Source: Mesaphorura yosii (lineage: Eukaryota > Arthropoda > Collembola > Poduromorpha > Tullbergiidae). From it: 64,000 nucleotides of DNA. Of this stretch, positions 22,201 through 35,998 are shown piece after piece. Within the stretch, counting starts at the first letter, position 1. Each line of letters opens with the position of its first letter. The translations under genes were made by a program, and so were the position numbers. The notes under the pieces were generated by a model, which saw only the letters and a program-made list of their open reading frames with translations, was not told the origin of the DNA and did no database searches. The stretch spans positions 1 to 64,000 of the forward strand of contig WIXG01000027.1 of the NCBI GenBank assembly GCA_009869945.1, written 5' to 3'.

Positions 22201-25200
22201 GCCATTGGCGTGACATGGTCAAAGCATAGCACGGAGAAAACCACACGCTTTGAAGAAATTCGACAAACAAATGAACACGGGGCTCGTTTTAGGTGCTGCT
22301 TGACCTTTACTAATGGAAAGTTACTCACTAAACCCGGAGCGAGGGATTACCTTAAACTCAAGATTATAAGATTTTTACGTTATACTCGAACACGAGCTTG
22401 CTTCATGCAGTTTATGTGAAAATAATTCTATAGTCATGAGGAGCAGCAAAGATAGAAGATAAATAGAAAATTGACTCACCAATGAAGAGATGTGCATCTA
22501 TGTGAGGATGTTTGTCCATCAGAATTTCCACAAGTTTTATTGCTGGGTCAGTTTTATCATGAACACAAAGTAATAACTCGAACTGTAGAAAAAGAACAAA
22601 CAAAATTGAGGAGCTTAGTGCAAGAAATGCCTCCGATAATTTGTTGATTTTTAAAATTCTTTGGTAATTAAACAAGCACAACGCGCACGCTATTATAACT
22701 TGCATTTTATTTTAAAACTTTAGTGGAAACTCGTTCTAAACTCAATTTTCACCTATTTATAAACCAAAAATATTCTGCATTAAATTTGAGAGGAAATTTA
22801 ACCATCAAGATCAAGTGAAACAGTTTTCAAGTGCAGATTTGACCAACACTAACTGGATATGAATAACCAACAAAGAAATTCCAAGAAACGTCAACGCCAA
22901 GAAGCCAGCTGGCAACGAAGTATCAACAAGCGGGCTAATGTTCATGTGAGCGGTCACAATTTGATTGTATCTTGACCCTTTGCCTACTTAGTTGACTTGG
23001 AGGTGTTAATGACTGTATTGATTACAGGTCTGCAACGCAATACTCGACAGCAGATTTTCGTGCCAGTAGGTTAAATGATCTGCCCTTGTCGATCAAATTG
23101 CAGCACAAGACTTTCGCAAAAAGAAAAACATTTCATCTTTGTCACTACTATGTCTTAAGTTCGCCTTAAATCAGCATTTCTTGCACTAAGGTCCTTAGTT
23201 GTTTAATCTTTTACAGAAGTACTTCAGTGCTGACTATTAATAACTTAAGGAACGTAGAGTGCATGCTAAATGGGTTTGCATAAATCACTTCCCCTGATAT
23301 AATTGAGAACTTTCACAATTGCCGCAACGTATAAATGTCTTGGTGGGACCTTGAAATGAGGTTTGAAGATTAAGCATGAGCATTTCTTACTAAATTTTAA
23401 CTGTTTGCGTTTATTAGGAGCTAAATCTTATTTCTTTTCCTGCTAATTAAATCTGAACAGACTAGACAGTAGTTCCAGGCAACTTATTTTGACAAACTAT
23501 CTCGTAATTACTTGCAACATTAATTTCAAATCTATTTTCTATGACTCATCAAGCATTTTGCAGAAATTTTAGCAAGGAGCTGTAATGGCAGAAACAGATG
23601 TTAGTAGTATTGGCTTACCTTAGGATAGTTCATTGTAAAGAAAGTCTCTAGATTTGAGAGTAAATTAGGATCGACTCCTACCAAAGGCTTGATTATTGAG
23701 ACTCCAGGAAGTGGAACTTCTGGCGGTAGGTAGTTCAATTTCCGGTGCAATTTCCAACGACTGTAATAAAAAAATACGTGTCACATTTATTAAATGCCTA
23801 TTAGATGGGACTTAAGACTCCGTTTGGCAACCTAGTACAGCTTCAGTTTCAAAGATGCAATCATTTCAGTTTAGTTAAGATTTCACTTCTCAAATATTAT
23901 CCATACACATTTTTATGTCTCCACTTTGCGCCTACGTTCAGACAGCAACACTTGACATTTTCCTGTACATACTGAATCTCGAATCAGCTTGCAAAATGTT
24001 AACCCATCAAAGTTTGCTTGTTTACTTCACTCCAGAGCTTTGTCAAAATATGACCTTGTGTAAGGTAAGGAAGTCTCAGTAAACAACGTATCAAATAAAA
24101 TTAGTCAAGAGTCAGGAAGGTCGAGCTGCAGTGAGATGTGAGACGAATGTGGAAATCAATCAGCGTGCTTAGTCGCGCACACGTTATAATTAATAATGTG
24201 CATTCAGTTTCCTTGTGATAAGTGTGCCTTTTGCTTTCATTAAAAGCATGTCTATGCCTTACAATTGGCAAGTCAAAGTCCTTGAAAGACAACTTGAATG
24301 CCTCTTGCTGTCGCGTGAAGTTAAATGCCAATGCTAAGTGCATAATTGCCAATTATGATGTTGTGTGAAAGGGCAAAAGTTTGACTTGACCCAACACGGG
24401 AGACACTTAGTCTAATTTTCGATGATTTTTTAAGCCAAATAGCATCGTGATATGTTTTTGATTCCAGGTCAGAAAGTAGCAAGGCGGGGCAAGAGAATTA
24501 TTAGGAAACCGTGTGATTCAATTATACAGAAATTGTGACCCTGCACAGAAGGTCAACCGGTTTAGAGGAACGAATTCCAGCGCGTACGCGTACAAACAAT
24601 ACTGTGTAAACCGCTGAAAAATAAAAGATGCAACCCCAAGCTGTGAATAATTTAATGAGTGAATTTCTCAAGAAATATCTTGAAGTGCAAAGTGCAAACA
24701 GCCACGTACATTATCACCGAGAAGAACCAGTATAAAAACAACATTGGATAAGATTCAGTCAAGTGAGCTGGGCAGTTGAGAAAATTGTCAGAGCGAAGCT
24801 TGATGAGAGAAGTTTGTTGTTGAAGTGCACTTCTCCCATGTCTCTCTCTTACTTAATCCAACGCAGTCAGTGTAGTGCAATGTCTAATCATTTAACATTT
24901 AGAAGAATCCAATTTAATTCAAGAAAAAACAAAATTGAATTGAACCAGGAAATAATTTATTGTCATCATGCTCACATTCGCATTGCTTTTCTTGGCACAC
25001 TCGCCTTCGCCACCGAGATGAGCTTTCTTTCAAAGTTGTTTTGTATCGAGTTACATGCGAGTCGTAAAATACAAACACAATTATTTCCTCGCCTCGACAA
25101 AGGGACCTAACCAAGACAAATCACACATGCTCGTATTCTCAATGCTGGCGTGCTCTTGGCGAAGATGTCATTACCTACTTAAAATTGAAACGAGAGTTAC

Positions 25201-28200
25201 TGACATGAAATTCCCAAGAATCTCCTGAACAACAATTCTATGCAGTCACATGGCACTGCATAGTGACATGGTCTCATGATATGTTCATGGCCGGCAGGGC
25301 CATACATTCGTCTCGCCCGTCGCACGGCACATTTTACGAGTACGATAGTTGTTGTCCCAATTTCGTCCAGCAACACGAAAAGCAACGCACTTTCAGCTTT
25401 TCATTCAGTCACGCAATGTAAACAAAAATTATCTCAGGTACACTTTTGGTGAGTTCGCATCACGTCAATGTATGCATGGAAAACGCTACTCAATTCACGT
25501 AACTCAGCCCATCATAATTCAAAACATTTCCTGGATTGGACACATGTAATGGCACACGCAGACGCAAAACCAACAAAGCAGACTAAAACCAATTTGGTTT
25601 CAGGTGTTGTCCTGTCTGCCCTGCATATCTATGTCATCGCACGCAAAGAAGGCACAAGCGACTGAGGCCTCGATTTGCTAAATTATTAAAGGAATCCTCC
25701 TCGGATATCCTCACCTTGCTTTTACTTAACGCAAGGCAAGGTTTTGATCACATCCGGGCCGATAAAAGCACGTACAGTACAGAATGTCGGCGCGTCAGCG
25801 CATTTCTAATCGCCAAATTTCACCCAGCCCCATCCCATGACTCTGAGTAAATGAGTAGAATAAGAGCAAGAGTCGGAAATATTACGCAATGCCTCAGGGG
25901 TTGTAAATGCTAATGCTTAGCTCTCGTGAGTTGAAAGTAATAAATTTTACACCTCGTTCGCGGTTCGCCTTGAAAAACCAACCAAAACCCGCGGTTGGTA
26001 ATCTCACTCTGCACGCATTACATGTAGAATGAAAATGGTGCATGCATGTCAATGTTTACAGCGTCAGTCGCAAGCAGTAAGGATTTCAGTTGCAGATTGT
26101 GAGGCCGAATTTAAAACTTTGCTAATTCGTATTTGAGTTGAGAATATGTAAATGAGCACGGCAGAGATTAGATAGTGTGTTCGTACCAATCGCTGTATGA
26201 CATCACGAATGAATAAAAGAATTCTTTCAGCCATAATTCGCCGCTGTGGTGTGAATTGAAAACAACTAAAGCCACAACCCTTCACATATGATTCATACTT
26301 CACACAAATTGCCAAGCGTGGTGTTTGATAAAAATGAGCTGAGGCGGTTAATCGTTTGCATAGCCATTTAAAGGCCAGGCCACTGCCACTCCTTTTTCTA
26401 TTGCACACTGGATCTGCCGCTCTGTCAAATCTACAGGCTCAACTAAATGCGTAAGGTATAACCGTATCAAAATAATCCCAACATGGTTTTTGGTTTCAGA
26501 AGAAGTCAAGAAGTGGTTTCGTTAGCGTTCAGACAAACGCTGAGGCTCTGTCCGTCTCTAATTGGAATTAGCGGAAAGTACTAGGCGAGTATAGACCAGA
26601 AGTTAGAATTACTATTTGGCATTGTTTTCTCCCGGATTTCATTTATTTACTGGCAAGTCTACTCCAGCTTCACTTCCCCAGGTTCTCTGCTTTGGCATTC
26701 GGTTTCGACTTGATTACTTTGCCTTCGCACGTTATATTGATTTCCAATTTGGAATTGAAGGTGGCATATGTTCGTGCTCGCACACAAGCCTCAAATTTTC
26801 CATGTTCCCGACTTTTGAATAAAATATGGTAAACGAACCAACTTGGTCTAATGAAAAAACAGTCGCAACGATGCACTATGCAAAGACTAAAGTGTCTATT
26901 TTGTCAATACGAGTAAATGTTGGCCTGTAAACTGTTTTGTTCTACTCTCCTAACCTTCTCACCGCATTTGCAACGGTCGAAGCCTTCAAAATTTGCATAG
27001 GTCGAAAAATACGGGCAGACCAAGAGCTGCTGGATTTGGAGAGTACACTTAATTTCACCAGTTGGTAATTGCGAACTGTAAACATGCGAATTCGGAATCC
27101 CAACGTTGTCAATAATGTCTGCCGCGGACTGACAAGATCAACGAGGCACTACTCGACAATTCACAACTCACTACTCTCATTGAGCAACTACACATGGCCT
27201 TCCTGTTGTTAAAAATTGAACATTACGCATGCTGACACTAGTCAATGTCAGTGGAAATCTGACTACAAAAAGAAATCAATGCCAAATTGACCCACGTCAT
27301 ATTAAATGAGTAAATGTCGTGTATGGCATGCGTTTACGACGAATAAACTCTTTGTAAATAAACTAATAAATAACTGGAGTAAGGAAATTCTGGACTTTCG
27401 TAGTTTTTATTTTTTTTTCTAATTTCATTTTTACTTGGACCCCACCAAGTCAAGTCAAATCGAGTGCAACTTGGCAACCTGATTACGAATACATTGACAT
27501 ATCGAATCGACATAATGCCCTGATCCTGTAGGTTGAGCTGAAGATATCCTTTTTGCGAATAACGAAAAGCAAACGTAGTATGCAGCAACTAAATATGACA
27601 CTCTGCCTGAGGAGAAACAAGAGTGGATCGCACCTTCTTTCTTGGAGATGAACTGCAGTAAAGTACGCACTAAAGACAGTCATTAGATCACAAAATAATG
27701 CAACCAGACAATGAGACAACACAATGAAAAAACTTGACAAACACGTCCTTTCTCTGGAATGTTTTTGCAATTTAAATGAGCAGGTTTCAAAACTTTAACA
27801 AAAATTGTTCCGACTATGATTTTCCGGACTTAAACATTGCGGTTTGGTTTCAGACAGTAGACAGAATTCAATTCTAATGCAAGATACAAGCATGTGCATC
27901 AAACAATGAGTAATCCCTGTAGGAAAGCGAAGACGAGTCTCATGTGTCAGTCAATCGTGCAGATAGCAGATAAAGATTCTGGAGCTGATACCGTCCCACG
28001 TTCCGCAATAAATGTAGTGAGTATGGTACATCGTACATGGCACTTTAGCCAGTATGGCGGCATGCATCTCCATTTACCACTGACCTTGCCGGGTGCTGGT
28101 TAGATATAATTCTATTCAAGAAATTCAAGTACTGAGATAATTTATAGATTGCAAAGTACCAAGTATCATGTAACTAGCACTTGTCCAAGGGAATAATCAT

Positions 28201-29242
28201 GGACAAAGTATAAGCATTGCACGTTCAAGAGACATGTAGAAACAAAAGGCATGAAGTAACAATGTATGAACTTTAGGCCTAGCTCTAGGCTAGAGAAATG
28301 CATAAAAGAAACATGAGAGACAAGATTGTCTTTGTAGCTTAATACTGAATGCACGCATTCATGGACTTGCAGGTCACGGGCGGGTCAACGGGTCACCTTG
28401 ATAAATATTAAAAAGAGATTCAAATTACTCGAACTACGCACAACTCGACATTCTCATAAAATCTCACATTCCTGCTTACACGTTCGATTTCGATGCTATT
28501 CATACTCTAGGCCTAGGAACTTCTGTGACATTTGCTTGACTCATCCAGTCATCTCATTAATGTCATTATTTTTGCGTTCGTTTTTTGTCAGAACTAGGCA
28601 ATGACTCATGATCGTGTGCTCGTTGGCCAACTTAGTGCATAGCACAATTATTATTCACCGTTCGATTACTGTTATTGTTATTCATTGACCACCCTGAAGC
28701 TGAAGGTTCAAAGAATCCTTCCTGTTCTGGAGAACCGTATTAATCATGACACTATGACGCGTGAAAAACTTCATTGCCCTAGTGTCGGAAGGTCACCAGT
28801 CACTGGAGTCACTAGGTCCCAACTTTAACCATCTTAATGGCCACAGCAGCGATAGTTGCACTGTTTCGGTCACACGCCTAAAGGGTTGTGCACCAAATCT
28901 TAGTTTAGAATAGAATTAAAAGAGTAAATCACTTCATTATGTGCTGCGCCGAATTAAACTTCTCTACCTATATCAGAGTTCATGCTAAAACCGTGACACA
29001 GAAAGAAAAGTCACGGGATCACTCGGGTTGAGGTTAAAGTCGTTAAAGTGCATATGAATAAAGCCTGTCCGAAGACTTAGTTCCCGTGCACACGATAAGA
29101 CATTGAGAGTAGTCCAACATAGTATGTGAGTAAATTCTACTTACCTCCACACTAAGGCAACAAGATGAAGAATCCAGAGTCCGCCCCAAAATAAAAGAAA
29201 GAAGATCGCCAGTCCATGGATGGTATAGATCACCTTTGTCAT
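19230..29242 (-). CDS. Ceramide glucosyltransferase
   Basis: Transfers glucose from UDP-glucose to ceramide on the cytosolic face of the Golgi, the first step of glycosphingolipid synthesis. Nine exons: 29242-29145, 23760-23619, 22582-22480, 22145-22044, 21894-21782, 20554-20447, 19963-19806, 19687-19498, 19409-19230; 397 residues against 394 in human. N-terminal anchor: [20 protein letters not shown]. The GT21 signature is complete: Asp89 in CVHDKTDPA, Asp144 in ISDSGI, Asp236 in YLAEDYF, and R-x-x-R-W at 272-276. Also conserved are [25 protein letters not shown] and [13 protein letters not shown]-terminal hydrophobic segments follow ([16 protein letters not shown] and later). The first intron is 5.4 kb (23761-29144), and introns of about 1.0-1.3 kb at 22583-23618 and 20555-21781 held no nested gene that I could support. 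Single-copy housekeeping gene; all active-site residues intact. Confidence 0.95.
23761..29144. other. First intron of the ceramide glucosyltransferase gene
   Basis: 5.4 kb, AT-rich. No coding exon of another gene was recognised on either strand, and no complete mobile element was seen. Confidence 0.55.
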
Positions 29243-32022
29243 GGTCAGAATAGTAATCGTCCTTTAAGGGGTTACAGTAGCCGTCCCAGATGATAAGTTA
29301 TTGCCTCGAGCCAGTTGTCCAGTCAGACCGTTGGTGATCTCGGTCTGCTTCCACTTGGATTTGGATGCACATTAATATTTCGACCACCGAACTCGGTTGC
29401 ACATTGAGAATTTGTTGTGAAACGGGAAATTCGGTGCCACTGAATCGATGGGAGAACTGGAGAGATTGTTCTCGTTGTCTTGTTCTTCAGCTGGCCAGCA
29501 AGCCCGGATTTTGAATTAATCAGAACACCGTGGCAGTAGATATAGACGAGAAATATAGAGATGAACACTTTTTAGACGTACTTCTGGATTTCAGCGTAAC
29601 AATGAAAGTCAGCTGTGGCAAATCTTGAGTTTGATCTTGTTGACAGTTGATAGAATATTTGAAGTCCAATCGAAAACGAACGAAGGAAATAGAAGAACGT
29701 TGAGACAGGACCACGAATAAATCAATCAAAATGAAAGACTATGAAGGAAAGGAGAAAGTAAACAAAACTTGAGGTAAAGTGGGAAAAGTCGGTGTCTTGG
29801 TAGTTGGAGCTTTAAAGGAATATGATTTGGAATTTCGTCTCGTACTTTCAAAAGATTTAATGCTGTAAACTCGTGAACTCGTGTGACAATACTGACCCGC
29901 AGGAGATTAGGCTTGGTCCTGATTTCCTATGTCCAGTTTAAATTCTTCCAGTCAAATAATTAGTTACTGCTGTCAAATACTGCTGGCCGATCCACTTGTC
30001 CCCGCGATGTGTCTGGTGTTTAGTCTATTATTGCGGTATCTTGAATGGCACACACAGCCTCACACTTGCTCACAAACTCACGACTTGCTGTACGCGGATA
30101 CGACAAATCCAATCATTTTTATATTATTGGCACTGACTTACTCGACTTGGCTTGTCTCCTTGATTGCACGACGGCTTTACTTGTGAATTCGCTGTGTGAT
30201 TCACCCTTTCGCTCACTACCAACTATTGCTGTAATATCGAGCCTGAGTCTGAGTGGTCTGGCAAGCGTAGTGCACTGTGTAAAGCGTAAGTCCAAACTGT
30301 TAGAAAGATGACAGTTGGACCGAGCCAGCTTCGTTTTGCGTTGGCTTCTTTCGTTCGCCGTTGGATTTTTTGTACCTACGCTACGCTACTCTGCCATTAT
30401 TGTTGGCTTGGTGGATTCGAGCATAGGTGGATTGGATGGTGGGATCGGCGTCAGGGAGATTCTACAAGTCCAGTCCGTACGCTACAGGAATGCATGGTCG
30501 CAAGTGCAGCTTATGAAACTTCAAAAGAACACGACGGCTGAGGCACACCAACTTACGTAGTCTATCAATGAATGAACGTGCTAAAATTTCATGCGAATGC
30601 GAAAAACGCTGCCAGAAATTCTAGTATAGACCGAGTTTATTGACTGGGCCAGGAGGATTCGGCTCCTGCCGTTTAGACAGTAAAGCACTGCTTGGAGGAA
30701 AAGTCAAGGAAATTTTCCCAAACGCCAATGTCGGTTTACGCGTACTTGCAGAAAGTGGTGACGCTTTTGCCGTGTGACTGTGGTTCCGGTTATGTCTTCT
30801 AATGGCCCTTCGTGAATGACAGGACCCGAATGTTCCCAAATATTTGCTGGCTGTCACTAATCACAGATCGTAATCATCCTTCCGTAATTGACAGCATTAG
30901 GCATCAAAGTCTCATTAACATTAACTGGACAGACGATAAGGCACGAATATAATGAGTTTTGAGTTATCACTATTCAGAGGTAATGACGTCGGTCAGGCTC
31001 GACCGTAGATGGTAAAACAGCAATGACGACAATGAACTATTAAGAGACATGACCAAAGACCAGTTTGGCAAATAATCTTAATGACTGCTAAAGTGTTTCC
31101 AATTATTAGCAGCAAGCTATGTAATAAACATTTATCAGGCTCCTCAGTCATGTATCACGCAGTAGGAACACAATGTTTGCAATTAATTACAAATACCACA
31201 CGGTATCAGTAATTGATTATATTGCGTGTGCAATTTTTATTTTTGTGAACGTTTTTCATAAAATGTTTCAAATAAAAAGCGATTTCAAAATTGTCAAATA
31301 CTACAAATTACAATAATCTTCAGTACTACTGATTTTGTCTAAGACACAATAAACATAGAACACGTACACATTTTAAAGGGTTTTCAGGCCCAAGTCATAA
31401 AATAAAATTGACAAAGCGTGTATATTTGTGCTAACTCTAACACTCCTGAAAGGAATCTTAAAAGGAAGGGCTTAAGACGTTAACAGCTTTTGCAGCTGAA
31501 GTTCTTGAAAGAATAGTTCAACTTCACGAGTAAAATCGACATATTTCCTTCCAAAATATGCCGATAAGATTACCTCTACCTCTTATGAGTAATAACATTT
31601 AGAGTCCAGAACGTCAAGACTCCTTACTCATTAACGTAGCACTACCATTAAATATCTGTGCTCTATTTGTACATTGATCTTGTACATATCTGAATGCCGC
31701 ACTTGAGGAGTTTGGGATTCTGGCTGGGGTGTTGTGAATAATCTCTCTCCAATATGTGGTTCAAAACCAAGCAATTGGTCAGTGCGAAGCAAATGCCAGT
31801 GAAGCCTGTTCCTCTATTCCGGGCTATAAAGTTGTGGATGTTTTTTCTATAATCCATGGCTTCTGTGGCATAACTTGCTTGCTCACTGTTGAAGGTTGGT
31901 ATTGCTTTGGGACAGGGGCTTCTCCTTCAAGACCAATTTAGATGATGACAAAGGCAATCGAAACTGCCCACGAAGATGTTGTTCGTGCTGCGCTTGGCTT
32001 CGGGCCACATATTAAGTAATTA
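29243..32022. other. Intergenic region
   Basis: Lies between the start of the ceramide glucosyltransferase gene and the 3' end of the SDS3-like gene, both minus strand. Several 60-90 codon frames near 29.9-30.6 kb lack splice-site context and coding character. No gene supported. Confidence 0.55.
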
Positions 32023-33605
32023 CTATGCACGCCGTTTGATTGTTAGCTTGCCCTTCATTAAATGAATGAGCGGAACGCGTAGTTTCGAACTATTGTCGCC
32101 AACTTTTCGAACCCAAACCTGAAAAATGAAAAATGAATTTAAGCTCATCCACTCGTTCGTAATTTTATGCTTTTGAAATTTACCGTGTCTTGGCTTATAC
32201 CGCTTATTACTCCAATTACTCTTAGCATTTCCTTCCCTTCCAGATAAATTGGCTGACCTCGATGAAACCTGTTAATGATATCAATAGTCATAGTCTCCAA
32301 TGATTCGAGAATCCAGTGTTTCGATCTCAATCTGCGTCTCATTTTTATACTTCGAAACTTACCACCGTTTTTCGTAAAATAACTTTCCGTCTTCTATTCT
32401 CGTGTCCGAGTTTGGTATCGGGGAAGGAGATTTCGAACATGAATGAGTGCTTTGGCGTGGTGGGGATGCATTGCGATTTTGTTGCCGAGCTGTAGTTAAA
32501 CAAATAAAAATGTTAAGGTTTCAGGATAAATTGCTTCTCAATAGTACAGGTCATCTGCTTACACTTCTTGGACGGTGAAGGGTTTCCTGCATTTCCAGTT
32601 CTTATAAAGCCCACATCACTCAATATATCATTGTCCTCTAAGAAAAATGTGATCTGAGATTGCGGTGCTTTCCGCCTATTCTTCTCTGGAACGGGGACGG
32701 GATCATTCGGCCGTCTCCTAAGCTTCCTCGTCGAGGCCGGCTTCATGTCTGTGGCGTCCAACGATAGTTCATTGCCGTATCGTTCAGATTCAATTAGCTC
32801 CTTTTGCTTCATCAGGTTCATCAGCAATCCTTCTTTTAACTCAGACTTCTTTTCTTCAAACTCTCGCAGAGCTGCTCTTTGTTCGCTTAAGAAGTCATTG
32901 GTTATAAGCTGACTGTGGTAAGCAAAGTCCATTTCGCTGGATTGATCCCTGTATGAACGAATTACGCAAGTAAGGAAATTGAGTCATCAATTCATCAAAT
33001 TTGCAGATCATAAAATGTACAATAATCTTCTTATCTTACCATTCCGCGTGCCTTCTTTCCAATTTTTCAAATTCGGCCAAAAATTGAGGATGACGACCTT
33101 CTTCCAGTTCACGCAGGTCGGACTTTAGTTGCTCCAGTTTGTCCAGATACACCCTGAAAATTAGTTGCATTCATTTTAATACTGACACATCCATGACAGC
33201 GAGATGAATGCAAACTGAAAGGGGGGCTCACTGTTCTTTTATCGCAGGTCCGCTTCCGATCCCAGATGTCCCAGGTCCTTCCTCACTGTACACCGTATCA
33301 CCAACTTCACGGACCTCGCCATCCTCACTCGCATCTTCTGTATCAGAACTGTTCACATTTGTTTCCTTGCTGGAGCTGGGCATCAATCTGGCGACCTCCG
33401 AATCATAGTCTGTCGAGTAGTCTGGCACGTAAAGATTAGATGCTGCAGCTGCAGCACTCGTGCTTGGAATTGGACCAGTGATCCCAGCGCCACTGACACC
33501 ACGAGACGTCGATGGACCCGGGCCACCAAATGTAGATTTTCTTGACACACTGCCACGACTCATTATGGTATTCGTTGTCACAGGAAGCAGCGACGTTGTC
33601 ATCAT
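32023..33605 (-). CDS. SDS3-like subunit of the Sin3-HDAC corepressor
   Basis: Nuclear scaffold subunit that holds the Sin3-histone deacetylase complex together. Exons 33605-33232, 33153-33040, 32948-32563, 32489-32363, 32268-32184 and 32118-32023 encode 393 residues. The N-terminal 125 residues are disordered (Ser/Pro/Gly-rich, then an acidic stretch SSDTEDASEDGEVREVGD). A long coiled coil follows (VYLDKLEQLKSDLRELEEG to about residue 220). Then comes the family signature TRKLRRRPNDPVPVPEK, a Ser/Pro-rich linker, and the C-terminal fold (RIEDGKLFYEKRW, RGQPIYLEGKE, VWVRKVGDNSSKLRVPLIHL, ending TIKRRA), which matches SUDS3 and BRMS1 relatives. The order and spacing fit SUDS3 better than BRMS1. 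The upstream ATG is taken as start; an internal Met at about residue 15 is possible. Confidence 0.9.
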
Positions 33606-34283
33606 ATTTTGAGTATGGATTTAAGAAGTTCAATAGTTTTCGTGTTTTAGGCACTCACAACTCATTAATGACGTTGCTGTAATGTAATCTCGCTGGATCA
33701 GGATGACGTTTTAAAATGTGACGATATCTTCCAGTTGTTAATTTGTCACTGGAGTCGAAATTATGGCGAGTGGTAAGACTGGACTGGTGTTAGAAATTGC
33801 ACTGGTGGCTGGCCTCTTGTTCGTCCAAACTAGAGGTGGAGGTTTTGCTACATGCCAGAATGCTGTTGTGGTAGCACAATAAAGAAAGTTTTCATATTGA
33901 TGATGGCATGAGTGCAAAACAGTTGGGATCGACATCAGCTGAGGTTGTTTCGATTTGGTGGAGGGAAACCGCTAAGCATACAAGCGTTCACTTGTGTTTG
34001 CCAGTGCTTTGAGTTTGCATTTCATGCAATTGAAACCATGATCCCAAGTAGCATGGTGTTGCGTCTTGGGTCATCTTGAGAGTTCTCATTCTAAACGCAA
34101 TGCTACGTTTCGTGGAAGCGACGGTGCGGTGGGACTGGGAAGATAAGAGATAACGGGAATTTTATATCTGAACAGTAACAAGAATGTTATGATGCCTACC
34201 GTGGCTGCTGTTAGCAGACCGCTTTATTTTCTTTATGAATTTTCATATTCCTACGCCATTCCAAGGCTTGATGATTCCTGAGT
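33606..34283. other. Intergenic region
   Basis: Short spacer between the trefoil protein's stop and the SDS3-like gene start. It should contain the SDS3 promoter. Nothing else seen. Confidence 0.6.
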
Positions 34284-35085
34284 TTATTCCTTGCTGATGT
34301 CGGAAAGGTACTCGAAACGCCACTGATGCTGTGCATCGTCTCGTTCGTCACCAGACTCAATAGAAATTTTGGCCCCACTAGAATCAAATTGGCAAGATTT
34401 AGAACCTCGTCGGCCTTTATGTCACTTCGTCTGAAGTTTACGCTTCACGCTATGATCGCACCTGCCCTCTGCTTTCAAAAACCCAAGCCCGTTATTTAGC
34501 AGAAAGTATTCATCATTCTTTGTACTCGGAATCAGATTCCACTCGGTTGGCACCATCGAGTTTTCGTGCGGATTGCCACTCTGATTTTTCTCCTTCGAAA
34601 CGACATTGTTCTTGATCACCTCATGTCGGATTATGTAGAAAGGACTTCCATCTGAAATGCAACGTAAAGTATAATCAGGACTTCCACTAGAAGTTGTTGA
34701 TCAATTTGAAATTCAGAGGTGGTAACTTAACCAACACGATGAATAGGATGTACACAACTTACCCTTGATATTGGACTTGACCTTCCATTGCTGTTCCTCC
34801 TTCCCGGCCCATGGAACCGTGATCACTTGCCTAGGGCTTCCATCCCATGTTGCAGTAAGAACCTTGCGCAAAGAACGGTATGGATGAAACGTGATCCGTG
34901 AAAATGACTTCAAATACAATACAATACTAAATGAAATTGACACTTACCAGGTCATCTAGAGCACTAACTACTTTGTAGACTGCATCCTTCAGAAAGATCA
35001 CGTTGTTGGCCTCAAGAATGAAGCAAATGAGATGTATAATGCTAATGCTGAAACTATTCAGTCGTTAATTTGCAACACTTACCAT
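34284..35085 (-). CDS. Single-domain beta-trefoil (ricin-B-type) lectin-like protein
   Basis: Exons 35085-35083 (the ATG only), 35010-34948, 34862-34763, 34651-34462 and 34377-34284 encode 149 residues. The start codon is the last three bases of an otherwise untranslated exon, directly followed by gtaagt. Three subdomains are visible, each ending in a Trp with exact 45-residue spacing: Trp48 in EEQQWKV, Trp93 in TEWNLI, Trp138 in QHQWRF. Repeat starts are VYKVVSALDD, FYIIRHE and EYFLLNNGL. The Q-x-W pattern is that of ricin-B lectins, which bind sugars. Length and the phrase VPWAGKEEQQW recall small single-trefoil lectins of fungi. There is no signal peptide, so it should be cytosolic or non-classically secreted. 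A read-through frame past the fourth donor exists but loses the third Trp. Sugar specificity cannot be read. Confidence 0.72.
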
Positions 35086-35998
35086 TTAACTTCGATCCTT
35101 TAATAAAATGCTTAGCTTGACTTAAACCACCAGCCTTTGCAAACCAGACCGCCTATCAATTCTGCTCTCGGTAAACAAAGTAAGGATTGATACAGAAGAG
35201 ATGAACCTCTGTGTCTAGACCACTAGAACTAGAAGCCCAGGGAGATTTTTGTTGGGAAAGTAAGTGATGATACTGCAAGCAACCCTGTGAATCTGTGATC
35301 TCGCCTTTGATTGAAACAACACAACTAAAAATAGATTACTTACTTGACGACTTCAATTTATCCTGTCTTGCTCGGCCACAACTCACAACCATAAAGAGTC
35401 TAATCTGTGGTGAGGTTTCTTGAGCGCTAGGCCAGCTCTCGAGGGCAACAGCAATTAACAAATCTTATTCGTCGCTATTGAAAGTAATTATTTATGAACT
35501 TTGTCCCTAGGTTGTGGTTAATCAGTTAATCTGTTTCCAAGAATAATAAATTGGATGCAACCCCTGATGACTTCGATTATGGACTCACGATTCAATGCAC
35601 AATGCTCTGGTTGAAGAACTTACGGTTAGTTATAGTGAATTATGAATTAATTGCATGGCTTCGTTACTGGCAAATAATCTATTTTTGTGGTTAATCCAGC
35701 ACTTCACGGCATTTAGGAGAACGAAAGCACACGCCAAAATAAATCCTGTCATTTGATTTACTGAAAGAAAGAAAAAACGCATCCAAAAATACTTGCATCT
35801 TTTATTTATTTCGTGCCCTTTTTCGCACACGTGATCACAAGCCAAGCCGGGCATTCTTATTTTACTAAATACTGACGTTCGATTTGAATTTGGATTACTT
35901 GCAGAATAGAGCCTTATCATTAAATTTGGGACTTAATAATGCAAGAAAGTTGGTCTTCTGGAATTGATTAAGAGTGAAGTAATTGATGAGTTTTGTCG
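35086..35998. other. Intergenic region with probable 5' untranslated exon
   Basis: Should hold the untranslated start of the trefoil gene's first exon and the 3' flank of the FANK1-like gene (several TTTATT on the plus strand near 35800 give AATAAA on the minus strand). No other gene supported. Confidence 0.5.

Noticed and set aside
19387-29568. Other long frames inside the ceramide glucosyltransferase introns
   Set aside because: None had coding composition or splice boundaries; they are chance frames in AT-rich introns.
29929-30560. Several overlapping plus-strand frames of 70-90 codons
   Set aside because: Overlap in different frames, no splice logic, no recognisable domain, composition like spacer.
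34422-34461. Alternative C-terminus of the trefoil protein by reading through the fourth donor to TGA at 34422
   Set aside because: The spliced form restores the third repeat with Trp138 at the exact 45-residue spacing; the read-through tail is only charged filler.
35630-35920. Minus-strand hydrophobic start MTGFILACAFVLLNAVKCW as a signal exon for the trefoil gene
   Set aside because: No donor in a phase that joins the following exons; the ATG at 35085 explains the gene without it.
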